Shown here in pieces: positions 17,835 through 27,094 of a stretch of DNA of 64,000 bases (position 1 is its first letter; every line of letters begins with the position of its first letter). The stretch covers positions 930,001-994,000 of the forward strand of contig CAVSHI010000002.1 in the NCBI GenBank assembly GCA_963727845.1, written 5' to 3'. Source of the DNA: JBEKTW01 sp963727845 (lineage in GTDB: Bacteria > Bacteroidota > Ignavibacteria > UBA10030 > SZUA-254). The notes below the pieces were generated by a model. The model was not told the origin of the DNA, searched no databases, and saw nothing but the letters and a program-made list of their open reading frames with translations. A program made the translations under genes and the position numbers.

Positions 17835-18260
17835 CTAAGAATAATGTTCGGAAGGAACCAGCACGAGTTTATGCCAGTACTCGCGATGGATGTAGTGCGT
17901 CAGGAGGGCGGTGAGGTCGCTCGTAAGCGCAGGCGGTAGCAGAATGTAGAGACGGTGGGGTTCCTGTGTCAATGCGTCCTTCTGGTCGAGGAAAACGTTG
18001 TACTCCGTCAGCAGTTCCTCAGACTCCAGGCTCTCATCTCCCGTGACTACCAACCCGATCACAAAACATCTATTCTCATCGTCATAGGCCAAGACATCCG
18101 GGACCTTGTCCTCCTGGTCGCCGTAACCGTCGTTATGGAGGGGAGCGGGAGCCGTGTAGCCCATGACTCCGGATACCCCCAGGATGCGAAATCCTTCTTC
18201 CAAGAAGAGGTCGAGCAGCTCCCGGGTCATTCCGGTTCGTTTTTCATCAGTTGTTTTCAC
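17835..18260 (-). CDS. Hypothetical protein
   Basis: 141 residues, not recognised. It contains a strand-rich core (KVPDVLAYDDENRCFVIGLV, about 53-72) that faintly recalls the P-D...strand arrangement of restriction-endonuclease-like folds, but the E-x-K element is missing, so no nuclease role is claimed. The second half is helical (LLTHYIHREYWHKLVLVPSE). No signal peptide or membrane segment. It is convergent with the operon ending at 17803, 31 bases away. Confidence 0.6.
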   Translation of the reverse strand: MKTTDEKRTGMTRELLDLFLEEGFRILGVSGVMGYTAPAPLHNDGYGDQEDKVPDVLAYDDENRCFVIGLVVTGDESLESEELLTEYNVFLDQKDALTQEPHRLYILLPPALTSDLTALLTHYIHREYWHKLVLVPSEHYS

Positions 18261-18575
18261 ACACCTTCTCGCATTGTTTCCGATGAGTCGCTATCGTCCA
18301 TTGTTGGATGATAACGAAATCACACACATTTTGCAATAATCAGGTCTGGAATAAGCGGCGATATGGATAAGGGCGTCCATCCTCTTTTCCCCGATTCCAT
18401 TCAGGAACGTTCGCGGCCACTTGTAATTCAATCAATTAATCAGTAAATTATTTCGAGTTGTACCTTAACCCGACGCGTGAAGGAACAATGGGCTAGTCCA
18501 ATCTTGTTCGCCAAGATTGGAGGGTAAGAAAATAGATGGTATTCCTGATTTGACGATTTTGCCGCGGCATTCCCC
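18261..18575. other. Intergenic region ahead of tRNA-Ser
   Basis: No gene is seen. It holds a perfect 9-bp hairpin at 18498-18520 (CCAATCTTG/CAAGATTGG, 5-base loop) without a T-run, about 55 bases before the tRNA gene. Confidence 0.4.
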
Positions 18576-18665
18576 GGAGAGGTGGGTGAGTGGCTTAAAC
18601 CAACGGTTTGCTAAACCGTCGTAGGGGGTCAACTTCTACCGAGAGTTCAAATCTCTCCCTCTCCG
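18576..18665 (+). tRNA. tRNA-Ser (anticodon GCT)
   Basis: Class II tRNA: acceptor stem GGAGAGG (18576-18582) pairs with CCTCTCC (18658-18664), discriminator G, anticodon loop TTTGCTAAA giving GCT, long variable arm and T stem GAGAG/CTCTC. CCA is not encoded. The second serine tRNA of the window. Confidence 0.96.
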
Positions 18666-18828
18666 CAAAATTGTTTATGGCTGCGGGAGCTTCAAATCAG
18701 GTAAACGCCGGCGTTGGAACTCTGACCGCGGCCGGGAGCATTTCGAGTCCCGCTTTTGTCCAGAAGTGTGCGTCGCTTTCACCGTGCTTGGTATCCCCGT
18801 CGGCCGGGGATATTTTTGTTTCAATACT

Positions 18829-20307
18829 ATGAATGATCTCTCATCAATCCGTGTTCGATTCGCCCCCAGCCCGACAGGATTCCTGCATGTTGGCGGGCTG
18901 AGGACGGCTCTCTATAATTTTCTTTTCGCCAGAAAGATGGACGGCGTTTTTGTCCTCCGGATTGAAGATACCGATAGAGCGCGGTACGTTGACCACGCTG
19001 TCGATAACCTCATCGAGACGCTGCGTTGGGCCGGCCTCGACTATGATGAAGGCCCGAGGAGGGAGGGCCCATTCGGTCCATATGTTCAGTCCGAGCGACT
19101 GGAAATCTACAGAAAGCACATCGACATTCTTATTGGGACCGGCGACGCGTACCGTTGTTTCTGTTCGGCGGAGCGCATTGAAGAGGTAAGGAAACAAAAA
19201 GCGAAAGCGGGACTTCAGCCCAAATACGACCGGCACTGCCTCGGACTTGCTGCCGGGGAAATTGAAGAGAATCTGCGGATCGGAATGCCGTCTGTCGTCC
19301 GGATGAAAGTGCCGGATGCGACCGTTGTCCAATTTCAGGACGTCATCCGCGGAAAAGTAGAGTTCTCAAGCGAGCTGCTCGACGACCAGGTGCTCATGAA
19401 GTCGGACGGATATCCGACGTACCATCTGGCGAATGTCGTTGACGACCATCTTATGAAAATTTCCCACGTCATACGCGGCGAGGAATGGCTTTCGAGCACG
19501 CCGAAACATGTGTTGTTGTACAAGTATTTTGGCTGGGAATTGCCCGTGTTCGCCCATCTCCCTCTGCTCCTGAACCCCGACCGTTCCAAACTCAGCAAGC
19601 GGCAAGGTGACGTTGCGGTCGAAGATTTTCGGTCCAAAGGATATTTGAATGAAACACTCCTCAATTTTGTCGCCCTCCTCGGCTGGAATCCCGGCACGGA
19701 GAAGGAATTTTTCAACTTGAGCGAACTGATCGCCGAATTTTCGCTCGAAGGGGTCAACAAAGCCGGCGCGATCTTCAATGTCGAGAAACTAAACTGGTTG
19801 AACTTCGAACATCTTCGGAAAACATCCGATGCTGAGGTTCTGCGAATGTTGAAAGAAGAGCTGGCGCAATCGAAATACAAGGACATCTTGCTCGACGATG
19901 CGTATTTGCTGGACGTCATGCGTGCCATGCGGGAGAGAGTCACCTTCGTTAGGGATTTTCTCGAAAAGAGTCCATACTTCTTTGAGGCGCCGTCGGTCTA
20001 CGACCCCGTTATGGTGAAGAAACACTGGCACGAAGACACGCCGGACCATCTCCGGCATTTGACGCAGGAGTTTTTGAAATTGGAACATCCCTCGAAAGAG
20101 GATTTTGAAACGTCGCTTCATAGGACAGCGGGGATACTGCACCTCAGCAACGCGAGACTCATTCATCCGGTGCGGCTGGCGGTCTCCGGAGTTGCGGGGG
20201 GGCCAGGCCTCTACGATATTTTGGTCATCCTCGGGAAAGACGAGAGCATTAAGAGAATACTTACGGCCATCGAAAACATCAAGGACAATGGAATCGAACA
20301 GCAATAA
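18829..20307 (+). CDS. gltX: Glutamyl-tRNA synthetase
   Basis: 492 residues from ATG 18829, chosen because the conserved start (RVRFAPSPTGFLHVGGLRTA) follows directly; longer in-frame starts add non-conserved residues. Class I signature motifs: HIGH-like FLHVGG and KMSKS-like KLSKRQG (near residue 255). A cysteine-containing zinc-like insertion (YRCFCSAERIEEV) is visible near 105. It charges tRNA-Glu with glutamate. The 3' end overlaps the start of glnS by 20 bases, which suggests coupled translation. Confidence 0.97.
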   Translation: MNDLSSIRVRFAPSPTGFLHVGGLRTALYNFLFARKMDGVFVLRIEDTDRARYVDHAVDNLIETLRWAGLDYDEGPRREGPFGPYVQSERLEIYRKHIDILIGTGDAYRCFCSAERIEEVRKQKAKAGLQPKYDRHCLGLAAGEIEENLRIGMPSVVRMKVPDATVVQFQDVIRGKVEFSSELLDDQVLMKSDGYPTYHLANVVDDHLMKISHVIRGEEWLSSTPKHVLLYKYFGWELPVFAHLPLLLNPDRSKLSKRQGDVAVEDFRSKGYLNETLLNFVALLGWNPGTEKEFFNLSELIAEFSLEGVNKAGAIFNVEKLNWLNFEHLRKTSDAEVLRMLKEELAQSKYKDILLDDAYLLDVMRAMRERVTFVRDFLEKSPYFFEAPSVYDPVMVKKHWHEDTPDHLRHLTQEFLKLEHPSKEDFETSLHRTAGILHLSNARLIHPVRLAVSGVAGGPGLYDILVILGKDESIKRILTAIENIKDNGIEQQ

Positions 20308-22003
20308 ACATCCGGGCGGAAGCAAAGGGCAAACGGAACCTTCCAGGCCGGTGAATTTCGTCAGGGAAACGATCGACAATGACTTGAAAACCGACAAGTT
20401 CGGCGGAAGAGTACAGACGCGTTTTCCCCCCGAACCCAACGGCTACCTCCATATCGGACATGCGAAGTCCATTTGCCTGAATTTCGGTATCGCCAGGGAT
20501 TATGGCGGTTCTTGCAATCTGCGGTTCGACGACACGAATCCGACAAAGGAAGAAGTCGAGTATGTTGAATCGATCAAGGAAGATGTCCGGTGGCTGGGAT
20601 TCGACTGGGAAGACAGGGAGTACTATGCGTCCGATTATTTTGGGCAACTGTACGACTATGCCATACAACTCATCAAGAAAGGGAAGGCGTACGTTTGTGA
20701 TTTAAACGCCGACCAGATACGGGAGCTTAGGGGAACGCTGACCCAGCCGGGAATAGAAAGTCCCTTCCGGAATCGTTCAATCGAAGAAAATCTGGATCTC
20801 TTCCAACGAATGCGTCGGGGCGAATTTCCCGACGGCAGTCGTACGCTTCGCGCAAAGATCGACATGGCTTCTCCCAATTTGAATATGCGTGACCCCGTGA
20901 TGTACCGCATTCTCAAAGCCTCGCATCACCGCACCGGCGACGCCTGGTGTGTCTATCCGATGTACGATTGGGCGCATGGCCAGTGTGATTCGATCGAGAA
21001 AATTACTCATTCCATTTGCACCCTGGAGTTTGCCGACCATCGACCGTTGTACGATTGGTTTATCGAGGAACTCGGAATCTATCATCCCCAGCAGATAGAA
21101 TTCGCACGGCTGAATCTGAGCTTTACAATCATGAGCAAGCGGAAGTTGTTGCAGCTCGTCGAGGAGAAATTCGTGAGCGGTTGGGATGACCCCCGCATGC
21201 CGACGATCTGCGGGTTACGGCGGCGCGGTTTTACGCCGGAGTCCATCCGTTACTTTGCCGACCGCGTTGGCGTGGCCAAACGCGACAATATGATTGACGT
21301 AGCTTTGCTGGAGGACAGCGTCCGGGAAGACCTGAATAAACGATCACGTCGCATGATGGCTGTTCTGCGTCCTCTGAAAGTCGTGATAGACAATTATCCC
21401 GAAGGACAGGTGGAAGAATTGGAAGCCGTGAATAATCCCGAAGACCCGGCCATGGGCACAAGGAAGATTCTGTTCTCGAGAGAGGTTTACATAGAGCGGG
21501 AGGACTTTCGGGAAGATCCGCCTCCAAAGTATTTTCGACTGTCGCCCGGAAACGAAGTCCGTTTGAGATACGGTTATATCGTCAAGTGCGTCAAGGTGGT
21601 CAAAGACCAAAAGTCCGGAGAGGTTATCGAGGTGCACTGCACGTATGATCCGTCCACCCGGAGCGGCTTGACGCAAAGCCAGAGGAAGGTGAAAGGAACA
21701 ATCCACTGGGTCTCGGTTTCTCATGCAATCAACGCCGAAGTAAGGCTGTACGACAGATTGTTCACCGTCGAAAACCCGGTGGGCGACACCTGGAGGGATT
21801 TTCTTAATCCACACTCGCTCGAAATACTGCGTGAGTGCAAGGTCGAAGCGGGGCTTGCGCGTGCGAAATCTCAGGATCGGTTTCAGTTTGAACGTGTGGG
21901 ATATTTTGTTGTCGACCGGGATTCAACTTCCGGCAATCACGTTTTCAACCGCACCGTCACTCTGCGGGATACGTGGGCGAGAATTGAAAAAGGCGCCTCT
22001 TGA
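20288..22003 (+). CDS. glnS: Glutaminyl-tRNA synthetase
   Basis: 571 residues from ATG 20288, inside the end of gltX. Class I motifs: PEPNGYLHIGHAKS, and the KMSKS-type IMSKRKL near residue 275. The catalytic core is followed by the two beta-barrel anticodon-binding domains of GlnRS ('KVVIDNYPEGQVEELEAVNN', 'VKGTIHWVSVSHAINAEVRL'). GlnRS charges tRNA-Gln directly, so this organism need not rely on amidation of Glu-tRNA-Gln. GlnRS in bacteria is thought to have come from eukaryotes by transfer and is known in Bacteroidota. Ends 39 bases before folB. Confidence 0.97.
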   Translation: MESNSNKHPGGSKGQTEPSRPVNFVRETIDNDLKTDKFGGRVQTRFPPEPNGYLHIGHAKSICLNFGIARDYGGSCNLRFDDTNPTKEEVEYVESIKEDVRWLGFDWEDREYYASDYFGQLYDYAIQLIKKGKAYVCDLNADQIRELRGTLTQPGIESPFRNRSIEENLDLFQRMRRGEFPDGSRTLRAKIDMASPNLNMRDPVMYRILKASHHRTGDAWCVYPMYDWAHGQCDSIEKITHSICTLEFADHRPLYDWFIEELGIYHPQQIEFARLNLSFTIMSKRKLLQLVEEKFVSGWDDPRMPTICGLRRRGFTPESIRYFADRVGVAKRDNMIDVALLEDSVREDLNKRSRRMMAVLRPLKVVIDNYPEGQVEELEAVNNPEDPAMGTRKILFSREVYIEREDFREDPPPKYFRLSPGNEVRLRYGYIVKCVKVVKDQKSGEVIEVHCTYDPSTRSGLTQSQRKVKGTIHWVSVSHAINAEVRLYDRLFTVENPVGDTWRDFLNPHSLEILRECKVEAGLARAKSQDRFQFERVGYFVVDRDSTSGNHVFNRTVTLRDTWARIEKGAS

Positions 22004-22030
22004 TTCTCGACAGAGAAAGATTTATATTTG
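22000..22030 (+). promoter_or_regulatory. Promoter candidate for folB-folK-dNK
   Basis: TTG (22000-22002), 20 bases, TATATTTG (22023-22030), a full match to the Bacteroidota promoter pattern. The predicted start, about 22036, is only a few bases before the folB ATG at 22043, so the message may be almost leaderless. Confidence 0.45.
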
Positions 22031-22042
22031 GCAAACCTCTCC

Positions 22043-22414
22043 ATGCGTAACGATATCATAAGAATCAAGAATGCCCCGTTTTATGCCTATCACGGTGTAG
22101 AACGTGATGAGCAGAATCTGGGCGGAAAGTTCGAAATTGATGTGGAGATTCAGAGTGATTTGTCGGCTGCGTTTTCAACAGACAATTTGAAGAGCACGAT
22201 CAATTATGAATCTCTCTATGCCGTTATCGAAAAATCAGTCACAGAAAAGAAATACTATCTCCTGGAGACTCTGGCAAATGACATTGCCAGAAAAATTCTT
22301 CGGGAGTTCGCTCAGGTGGACCAGGTCACGATAAAAGTCCGGAAACCCCATCCCCGCGTAAAAGGCGTTGTTGATTACGTGGAAGTGGAGATTACCGAAC
22401 GAAGGCGGGAATAG
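22043..22414 (+). CDS. folB: Dihydroneopterin aldolase
   Basis: 123 residues. FolB splits 7,8-dihydroneopterin to 6-hydroxymethyl-7,8-dihydropterin in folate synthesis, which FolK then pyrophosphorylates. The family start is visible (IRIKNAPFYAYHGVERDEQN), then the catalytic-pocket region TINYESLYAVIE and a conserved C-terminus (TIKVRKPHPRVKGVVDYVEVEI). ATG 22043 is preferred; a TTG at 22028 would lie inside the likely promoter. The stop codon shares one base with the start of folK. Confidence 0.94.
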   Translation: MRNDIIRIKNAPFYAYHGVERDEQNLGGKFEIDVEIQSDLSAAFSTDNLKSTINYESLYAVIEKSVTEKKYYLLETLANDIARKILREFAQVDQVTIKVRKPHPRVKGVVDYVEVEITERRRE

Positions 22415-22920
22415 TGTCGGGAGTTTTTCTCGGGTTAGGCTCGAATGTGGGTGACCGGCTGCACTATCTGTCAAAGGCGGTCGAAGAACTCGCTCTGGTT
22501 GGAACGGTCGTCCGCCTGTTGTCGGTGTATGAGACCGATGCTGTCGGTATGGGTGACGCAAGAACGTTTTACAATATGTCGGTCGAAGTCGAAACATCTC
22601 TCACGGCCGAAGACTTTCTGAAGAATGTGAAAATGATAGAGCATGACATCGGAAGGACTCCGGGTACGCACATGAAGCCGAGGGAAATCGATATTGATAT
22701 TTTGCTTTACGGGAATACGGTGATATCCAGCGACGTGTTCCGGGTGCCGCACCCCGGGATATCGGAAAGACGGTTCGTGCTGGAACCGTTGAGCGAAATC
22801 GCGGGGGACGTGGTTCATCCGACGTTGCGGCAGACGATCCGGCAGCTTCTGCGGCAATGTAATGATGGTTCGCGCGTTGTGCGCACGCCATTGTCAGTCA
22901 ACGAATTGCATTCAATCTAA
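22414..22920 (+). CDS. folK: 2-amino-4-hydroxy-6-hydroxymethyldihydropteridine pyrophosphokinase
   Basis: 168 residues from a GTG start at 22414 that overlaps the folB stop (TAGTG). HPPK transfers pyrophosphate from ATP to 6-hydroxymethyl-dihydropterin. Motifs: GLGSNVGDRLHYL at the N-terminus, SVYETDAVG, and the metal-binding KPREIDIDILLYGN (paired Asp residues), then VPHPGISERRFVLEPL. The last 30 residues are variable. It and folB form the usual folate pair; the deoxynucleoside kinase begins 10 bases later. Confidence 0.95.
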   Translation: MSGVFLGLGSNVGDRLHYLSKAVEELALVGTVVRLLSVYETDAVGMGDARTFYNMSVEVETSLTAEDFLKNVKMIEHDIGRTPGTHMKPREIDIDILLYGNTVISSDVFRVPHPGISERRFVLEPLSEIAGDVVHPTLRQTIRQLLRQCNDGSRVVRTPLSVNELHSI

Positions 22921-22930
22921 CGGGGCGGCG

Positions 22931-23605
22931 GTGCAGCAATCTCTCGATTCACTCATCGAACAATCGGATATCCACTACATCGCCGTGGAGGGCGTGATTG
23001 GAGCCGGCAAAACTTCCCTCTCGACAATGCTTTCCGATCGGCTCTCGGCGAATCTCGTCCTTGAGAAATTCGAGGAGAATCCGTTTCTCCCGAAATTTTA
23101 TGAAGACCCGGAACATTACGCATTCCAGACTCAGATTTTCTTCCTCCTCAATCGCTACAAACAACAACAAGCTCTTTTTCAGGCGGATTTGTTCCATCGA
23201 TTTCTTATTACTGACTACATTTTCGAGAAAGACAAGATATTTGCCTATTTGAATCTTGCCGACGACGAGTTAAAACTCTACGAAACGCTTCTCGAGAGCA
23301 TCCAGAAGAATATCACAACGCCGGACCTCGTGGTCTATATTCAGAGCAGTGTCGATCGCCTCATGGCGAACATCCGTAAGCGGGGGAGAGCTATCGAACG
23401 CAACATGTCAGAGCAGTACATCCGCGATTTGAACGAAGCATACAACTACTTCTTTTTCCGTTACAAGAATGCGCCGCTGCTCATTGTCAACGCCTCTCAA
23501 ATCGATTTCGTCAACGACAAGAATCACTTCGAGGATCTTCTGAGAGAAATATTCCGGCCGAACAAGGCGCCTGTGGAATACTACAATCCTGTTGCCCTCT
23601 CCTGA
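22931..23605 (+). CDS. Deoxynucleoside kinase (dAK/dGK type)
   Basis: 224 residues from GTG 22931; an earlier ATG would overlap folK by 59 bases. The P-loop GVIGAGKTS lies at about residues 22-30, then the substrate-binding EKFEENPFLPKFYEDPEHY, the DYIFEKDKIFA region and the LID arginines RKRGRAIERNM. The family phosphorylates deoxyadenosine, deoxyguanosine or related nucleosides for salvage. It is the third gene of the folB-folK cluster, a combination common in Bacteroidota. A tiny membrane protein follows 9 bases later. Confidence 0.93.
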   Translation: MQQSLDSLIEQSDIHYIAVEGVIGAGKTSLSTMLSDRLSANLVLEKFEENPFLPKFYEDPEHYAFQTQIFFLLNRYKQQQALFQADLFHRFLITDYIFEKDKIFAYLNLADDELKLYETLLESIQKNITTPDLVVYIQSSVDRLMANIRKRGRAIERNMSEQYIRDLNEAYNYFFFRYKNAPLLIVNASQIDFVNDKNHFEDLLREIFRPNKAPVEYYNPVALS

Positions 23606-23614
23606 GAGCCCGGT

Positions 23615-23806
23615 ATGGTCCGTCTTCTTCTCTGGCTGGTCTTTGCGTGGATAATCTGGAAATTCGTGCAAAGCTTTGCCGCCGCTCCCAAAGACCGGAC
23701 GGCAAAGCGTCCCGATCCTCCAGCTTCTTCCCCGCGGCCGCCGTTTCATGATATCGAAGATGCGACCTTTGAGGACCTCACCCCCGACAAAGAGAATAGA
23801 AAATAG
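23615..23806 (+). CDS. Small single-pass membrane protein
   Basis: 63 residues. One membrane helix spans about residues 3-22 (VRLLLWLVFAWIIWKFVQSF), followed by a basic and proline-rich cytoplasmic-like tail (KDRTAKRPDPPASSPRPP) and an acidic end (DIEDATFEDLTPDKENRK). It starts 9 bases after the kinase stop and is probably cotranscribed. Not recognised; the family-like layout suggests a real gene and not a chance frame. Confidence 0.6.
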   Translation: MVRLLLWLVFAWIIWKFVQSFAAAPKDRTAKRPDPPASSPRPPFHDIEDATFEDLTPDKENRK

Positions 23807-23902
23807 CCTGCCTCGAAGTTGTTCCCGCCGCCCCTTTCCCGGCACTCCCGGCCCGCAGGATGCAATCGCTTTTTGAGATGTCCCCTGAATGAACCGTTTC
23901 AC

Positions 23903-23933
23903 TTGATTCTGGGACACACTCTGATTATCTTGC
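23903..23933 (+). promoter_or_regulatory. Promoter candidate for nadA
   Basis: TTG (23903-23905), 20 bases, TATCTTGC (23926-23933): close to TTTG-N20-TAnnTTTG with one deviation. The nadA ATG is at 23941, so this would give an almost leaderless message. Confidence 0.3.
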
Positions 23934-23940
23934 ATATGGC

Positions 23941-24915
23941 ATGAACAAAGAAACCGCTGGCAACGACTCCGGAACGACACCGGAAAAGGGAATTCCATCC
24001 AACCTGGAAGAGGAAATCCTCCGGCTTAAGAGAGATCTCCACGCTGTCGTACTTGCCCACTATTATCAGGAATCCGAGATCCAGGATATTGCCGATTATG
24101 TGGGTGACAGTCTGGAGCTCTCCCGGCGCGCAGAATCCACCGACGCGGATGTAATTGTCTTTGCCGGCGTTCACTTCATGGCAGAGACGGCAAAAATCCT
24201 TAACCCGCGGAAACAGGTTCTGCTGCCCGACCTGGCAGCCGGATGCTCGTTGGCGGAGGGATGCCCGGCACCGTTGTTCAAGGAGTTCAGGGAGCAGCAC
24301 CCGGACCATACCGCGATTACCTACATCAATTGCTCGGCGGAGGTCAAGGCGCTGAGCGACATTATTTGCACGTCGAGTAACGCTGAAAAAATTATCCGGC
24401 AAATTCCCGCCGGCAAGCCGATTCTCTTCGCTCCCGATAGGAACCTCGGAAATTATCTGGTAAAAAAAACGGGACGTCCAATGCTCCTGTGGCAGGGAAC
24501 GTGTATCGTTCATGAAACATTCAGCGGCCGGAAGCTTCTGCACCTGAAAACGCAATATCCTTCGGCGAAGCTGATTGCGCACCCGGAATGCGAAGAAATT
24601 GTCCTCGACGAGGCGGACTTTGTCGGTTCGACGAGTTCTCTCCTGCGATTCGTCCAGCAGAGCCATGACATGGAATTTATTGTTGCCACGGAGACGGGCA
24701 TCATTCATCAGATGCAGAAGGCGTGTCCCGGGAAATCCTTCATTCCGGCGCCGCCGGAAGAAAGTTGCGCCTGCAACCAATGCCCCTACATGAAACTGAA
24801 CACGATGGAAAAACTGTATTCATGCATGAAGAATCGCTCGCCGGAAATCACGTTGGACGGCGCACTCATCGAGCGGGCGTTGGTGCCAATTCATCGCATG
24901 ATGCAAATGAGTTGA
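23941..24915 (+). CDS. nadA: Quinolinate synthase
   Basis: 324 residues. NadA condenses iminoaspartate with dihydroxyacetone phosphate to quinolinate for NAD synthesis, using a 4Fe-4S cluster. Visible: LAHYYQESEIQDIADYVGDS (substrate loop), cysteines in DLAAGCSLAEGCP, INCSAEVKA, WQGTCIVHETF and the C-terminal CACNQCPYMKLNT, which contain the three cluster ligands. Length fits the family. No nadB or nadC gene lies nearby. Confidence 0.96.
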   Translation: MNKETAGNDSGTTPEKGIPSNLEEEILRLKRDLHAVVLAHYYQESEIQDIADYVGDSLELSRRAESTDADVIVFAGVHFMAETAKILNPRKQVLLPDLAAGCSLAEGCPAPLFKEFREQHPDHTAITYINCSAEVKALSDIICTSSNAEKIIRQIPAGKPILFAPDRNLGNYLVKKTGRPMLLWQGTCIVHETFSGRKLLHLKTQYPSAKLIAHPECEEIVLDEADFVGSTSSLLRFVQQSHDMEFIVATETGIIHQMQKACPGKSFIPAPPEESCACNQCPYMKLNTMEKLYSCMKNRSPEITLDGALIERALVPIHRMMQMS

Positions 24916-25032
24916 TATCGATATAGTGTAACGCACTCACGAAGCACCAAACCCATAATTCAAAAACATCACTCGCTCATTTGCACTACTTCAATTCTTC
25001 GATGTTTACCAACAATCCAGAAAGTGACTTCC

Positions 25033-26436
25033 ATGCTGCCCCATGTTAAGAAGATTCCTGCTGTGCTCTTTGTGCTTGCATTGCCCTCGATGACCTCGCT
25101 TGCGCAACCTGCAGATACTACAAAAGCCCGCCCGTACGAGTTACTTGCTCGAAGGATTTTCTCTACCGCGTTGGCCTCCGGGGGGGCGTATGAGATCCTT
25201 ACAGATTTGACGACCAAAGTGGGTGCGAGGGTCAGCGGTTCGCCACAGGCAGACCGGGCGGTCGAGTGGGGAAAAAGGACGATGGAGCGCCTGGGATTCG
25301 ACAAAGTCCATCTTGAGTCTGTCATGGTGCCTCACTGGGTTCGCGGTCCCGTCGAAGAAGCCTCAATCGTCTCCTCCAAATCACTGGGCAACGTTCCGCT
25401 GAAAATTTGTGCGCTCGGCGGCAGTATCGCTACTCCGGAGGGCGGGATAACCGCCGAAGTGCTCGAAGTGAAATCCTTCGAGGAACTCCACGCCTTGAAA
25501 GACAAGGCTAAAGGGAAAATTATTTTTTTTAACAGGCCTTTTGACAGGAGTAAGCTGAATTCTTTTGAAATGTACGGCGGAGCTGTCAACCAGCGGGGGC
25601 AGGGAGCCGTGGAAGCTGCAAGGGTCGGAGGTGTCGCAGCGCTGGTGCGGTCGATGACGTTGAGGATCGACGACGTTCCTCATACAGGCGCCATGGGTTA
25701 CGCGGATAATGTTACCAAACTGCCTACTGCTGCCGTCAGTACTATCGGCGCAAATCTTCTCGATGACCTATTGAGCAAAGAAGGGAACGTCAGTGTGTAT
25801 CTGAAATTGACATGCAACACCCTGCCCGATGTGGAATCGGCCAACGTGGTCGGCGAGCTGACGGGAACGGAGAAACCGGATGAAGTCATCGTCATCGGAG
25901 GGCATCTTGACAGCTGGGACAAAGGTCAGGGGGCTCACGACGACGGCGCCGGGGTCGCGCACACAATCGAAGCGCTGCGGTTATTGAAGGAAATGGGACT
26001 GAAGCCGAAACGAACGGTCCGCGCGGTGCTTTTCATCAACGAAGAAAATGGATCCCGGGGGGGAAAGGCGTATGCCGAGAAAGAACGGCCCGGGGAGAAT
26101 CATATCGCGGCCCTCGAATCGGATGAAGGAGGGTTCACTCCGCGAGGGTTTGGAGTGAGCACGGATTCCCTGAGGTTTGAGAGGATCGAGCGATGGGCCT
26201 ATCTCTTCGAGCCGATTGAAGCTGACCGTATCCGGAAAGGCGGCGGCGGAGCCGATATCTCGGAACTTGGAAGCAAGGGAGTTCCTGAGATTGGCTTAAG
26301 AGTGGATACGCAACGATACTTCGACTACCATCACTCGGACGAGGATACGATCGACAAGGTCAACGAGCGGGAACTGGAACTCGGAGCCGCGTCGATAGCG
26401 ACACTCGTCTACGTTCTCGCGCAGGAAGGACTCTGA
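25033..26436 (+). CDS. Secreted M28-family zinc aminopeptidase
   Basis: 467 residues from ATG 25033 (a GTG nine bases upstream is weaker). A signal peptide covers about 1-19 (ending TSLAQ). A PA-like insert lies at about 120-230. The co-catalytic zinc site of family M28 is visible: GGHLDSWDKGQGAHDDGAG (His, Asp), INEENGSRGG (Glu), ALESDEGG (Asp) and the last ligand in YHHSDEDTIDKV. The closest characterised relatives are carboxypeptidase Q and similar exopeptidases. It probably digests peptides outside the cytoplasm. It stands alone, followed by a gene on the opposite strand. Confidence 0.93.
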   Translation: MLPHVKKIPAVLFVLALPSMTSLAQPADTTKARPYELLARRIFSTALASGGAYEILTDLTTKVGARVSGSPQADRAVEWGKRTMERLGFDKVHLESVMVPHWVRGPVEEASIVSSKSLGNVPLKICALGGSIATPEGGITAEVLEVKSFEELHALKDKAKGKIIFFNRPFDRSKLNSFEMYGGAVNQRGQGAVEAARVGGVAALVRSMTLRIDDVPHTGAMGYADNVTKLPTAAVSTIGANLLDDLLSKEGNVSVYLKLTCNTLPDVESANVVGELTGTEKPDEVIVIGGHLDSWDKGQGAHDDGAGVAHTIEALRLLKEMGLKPKRTVRAVLFINEENGSRGGKAYAEKERPGENHIAALESDEGGFTPRGFGVSTDSLRFERIERWAYLFEPIEADRIRKGGGGADISELGSKGVPEIGLRVDTQRYFDYHHSDEDTIDKVNERELELGAASIATLVYVLAQEGL

Positions 26437-26477
26437 ACGGGGTGTTTCTCCGGCAGGGTTTGGCTCCTCGCCGATGT

Positions 26478-26966
26478 CTATTCCTCGGCCTTCACCTCGA
26501 TGAGAACAATCTTGAATGACCGGTACACTTCGATCGCGGCGAACACTATACCAACAAGAACTCCCACCATCCCTGCCATAAAAATGACGAGGGCGGCGCT
26601 CTCGAGGGTGTCCGCCTCCACAAACAGATTCAGTCCTATGGCCAGTGAGGCAAGGACGAACATCCCGACAGACGCCTGCAACGAAAGGATTGAATTGCGG
26701 GCCAATGCGCACCGCTGCACCAGATCTTCCGCCTGCTTCCGGACACTCATGTACCGGACATTGTCCGTATAGGGAAGATCGCCGGCCTTCTCAATGAGCA
26801 TTTTCGTAAGCTTCCGCCGCTCTTCGGTGAGCAGCCGGATGCGGGTAATGAGGTTGGAATACCTGTTGAGCAAACCGAGGAGAAGCAATCCGACTGCGGA
26901 GATGCCCAATGCAGGCGCAAGAATCGCCTGGATGGCTTGAATTGCAGTATATGTCGGAATATGCAT
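26478..26966 (-). CDS. DUF2721 membrane protein
   Basis: 162 residues with three membrane helices (about 10-30, 90-112, 118-145). The loop after the first helix (YSNLITRIRLLTEERRKLTKML) and the stretch ALARNSILSLQASVGMFVLA are characteristic of the DUF2721 family. No function is established. It is divergent from the large T9SS cargo gene at 27095. Confidence 0.85.
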   Translation of the reverse strand: MHIPTYTAIQAIQAILAPALGISAVGLLLLGLLNRYSNLITRIRLLTEERRKLTKMLIEKAGDLPYTDNVRYMSVRKQAEDLVQRCALARNSILSLQASVGMFVLASLAIGLNLFVEADTLESAALVIFMAGMVGVLVGIVFAAIEVYRSFKIVLIEVKAEE

Positions 26967-27094
26967 GGCGTAATTTACGTTTTTTTTTGTTCAAATTCTC
27001 ATCGTTAGGCCTTGATACTTCGTGATTTTTTCCGTACTATTTTCTGGTAATGGTTGACTTCATCTCACTCACTCCATATGGACAAGGACTCTTT

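Noticed and set aside
17835..18260. Restriction-endonuclease-like assignment of the 141-residue protein
   Set aside because: Only the first strand element fits; the E-x-K half is missing.
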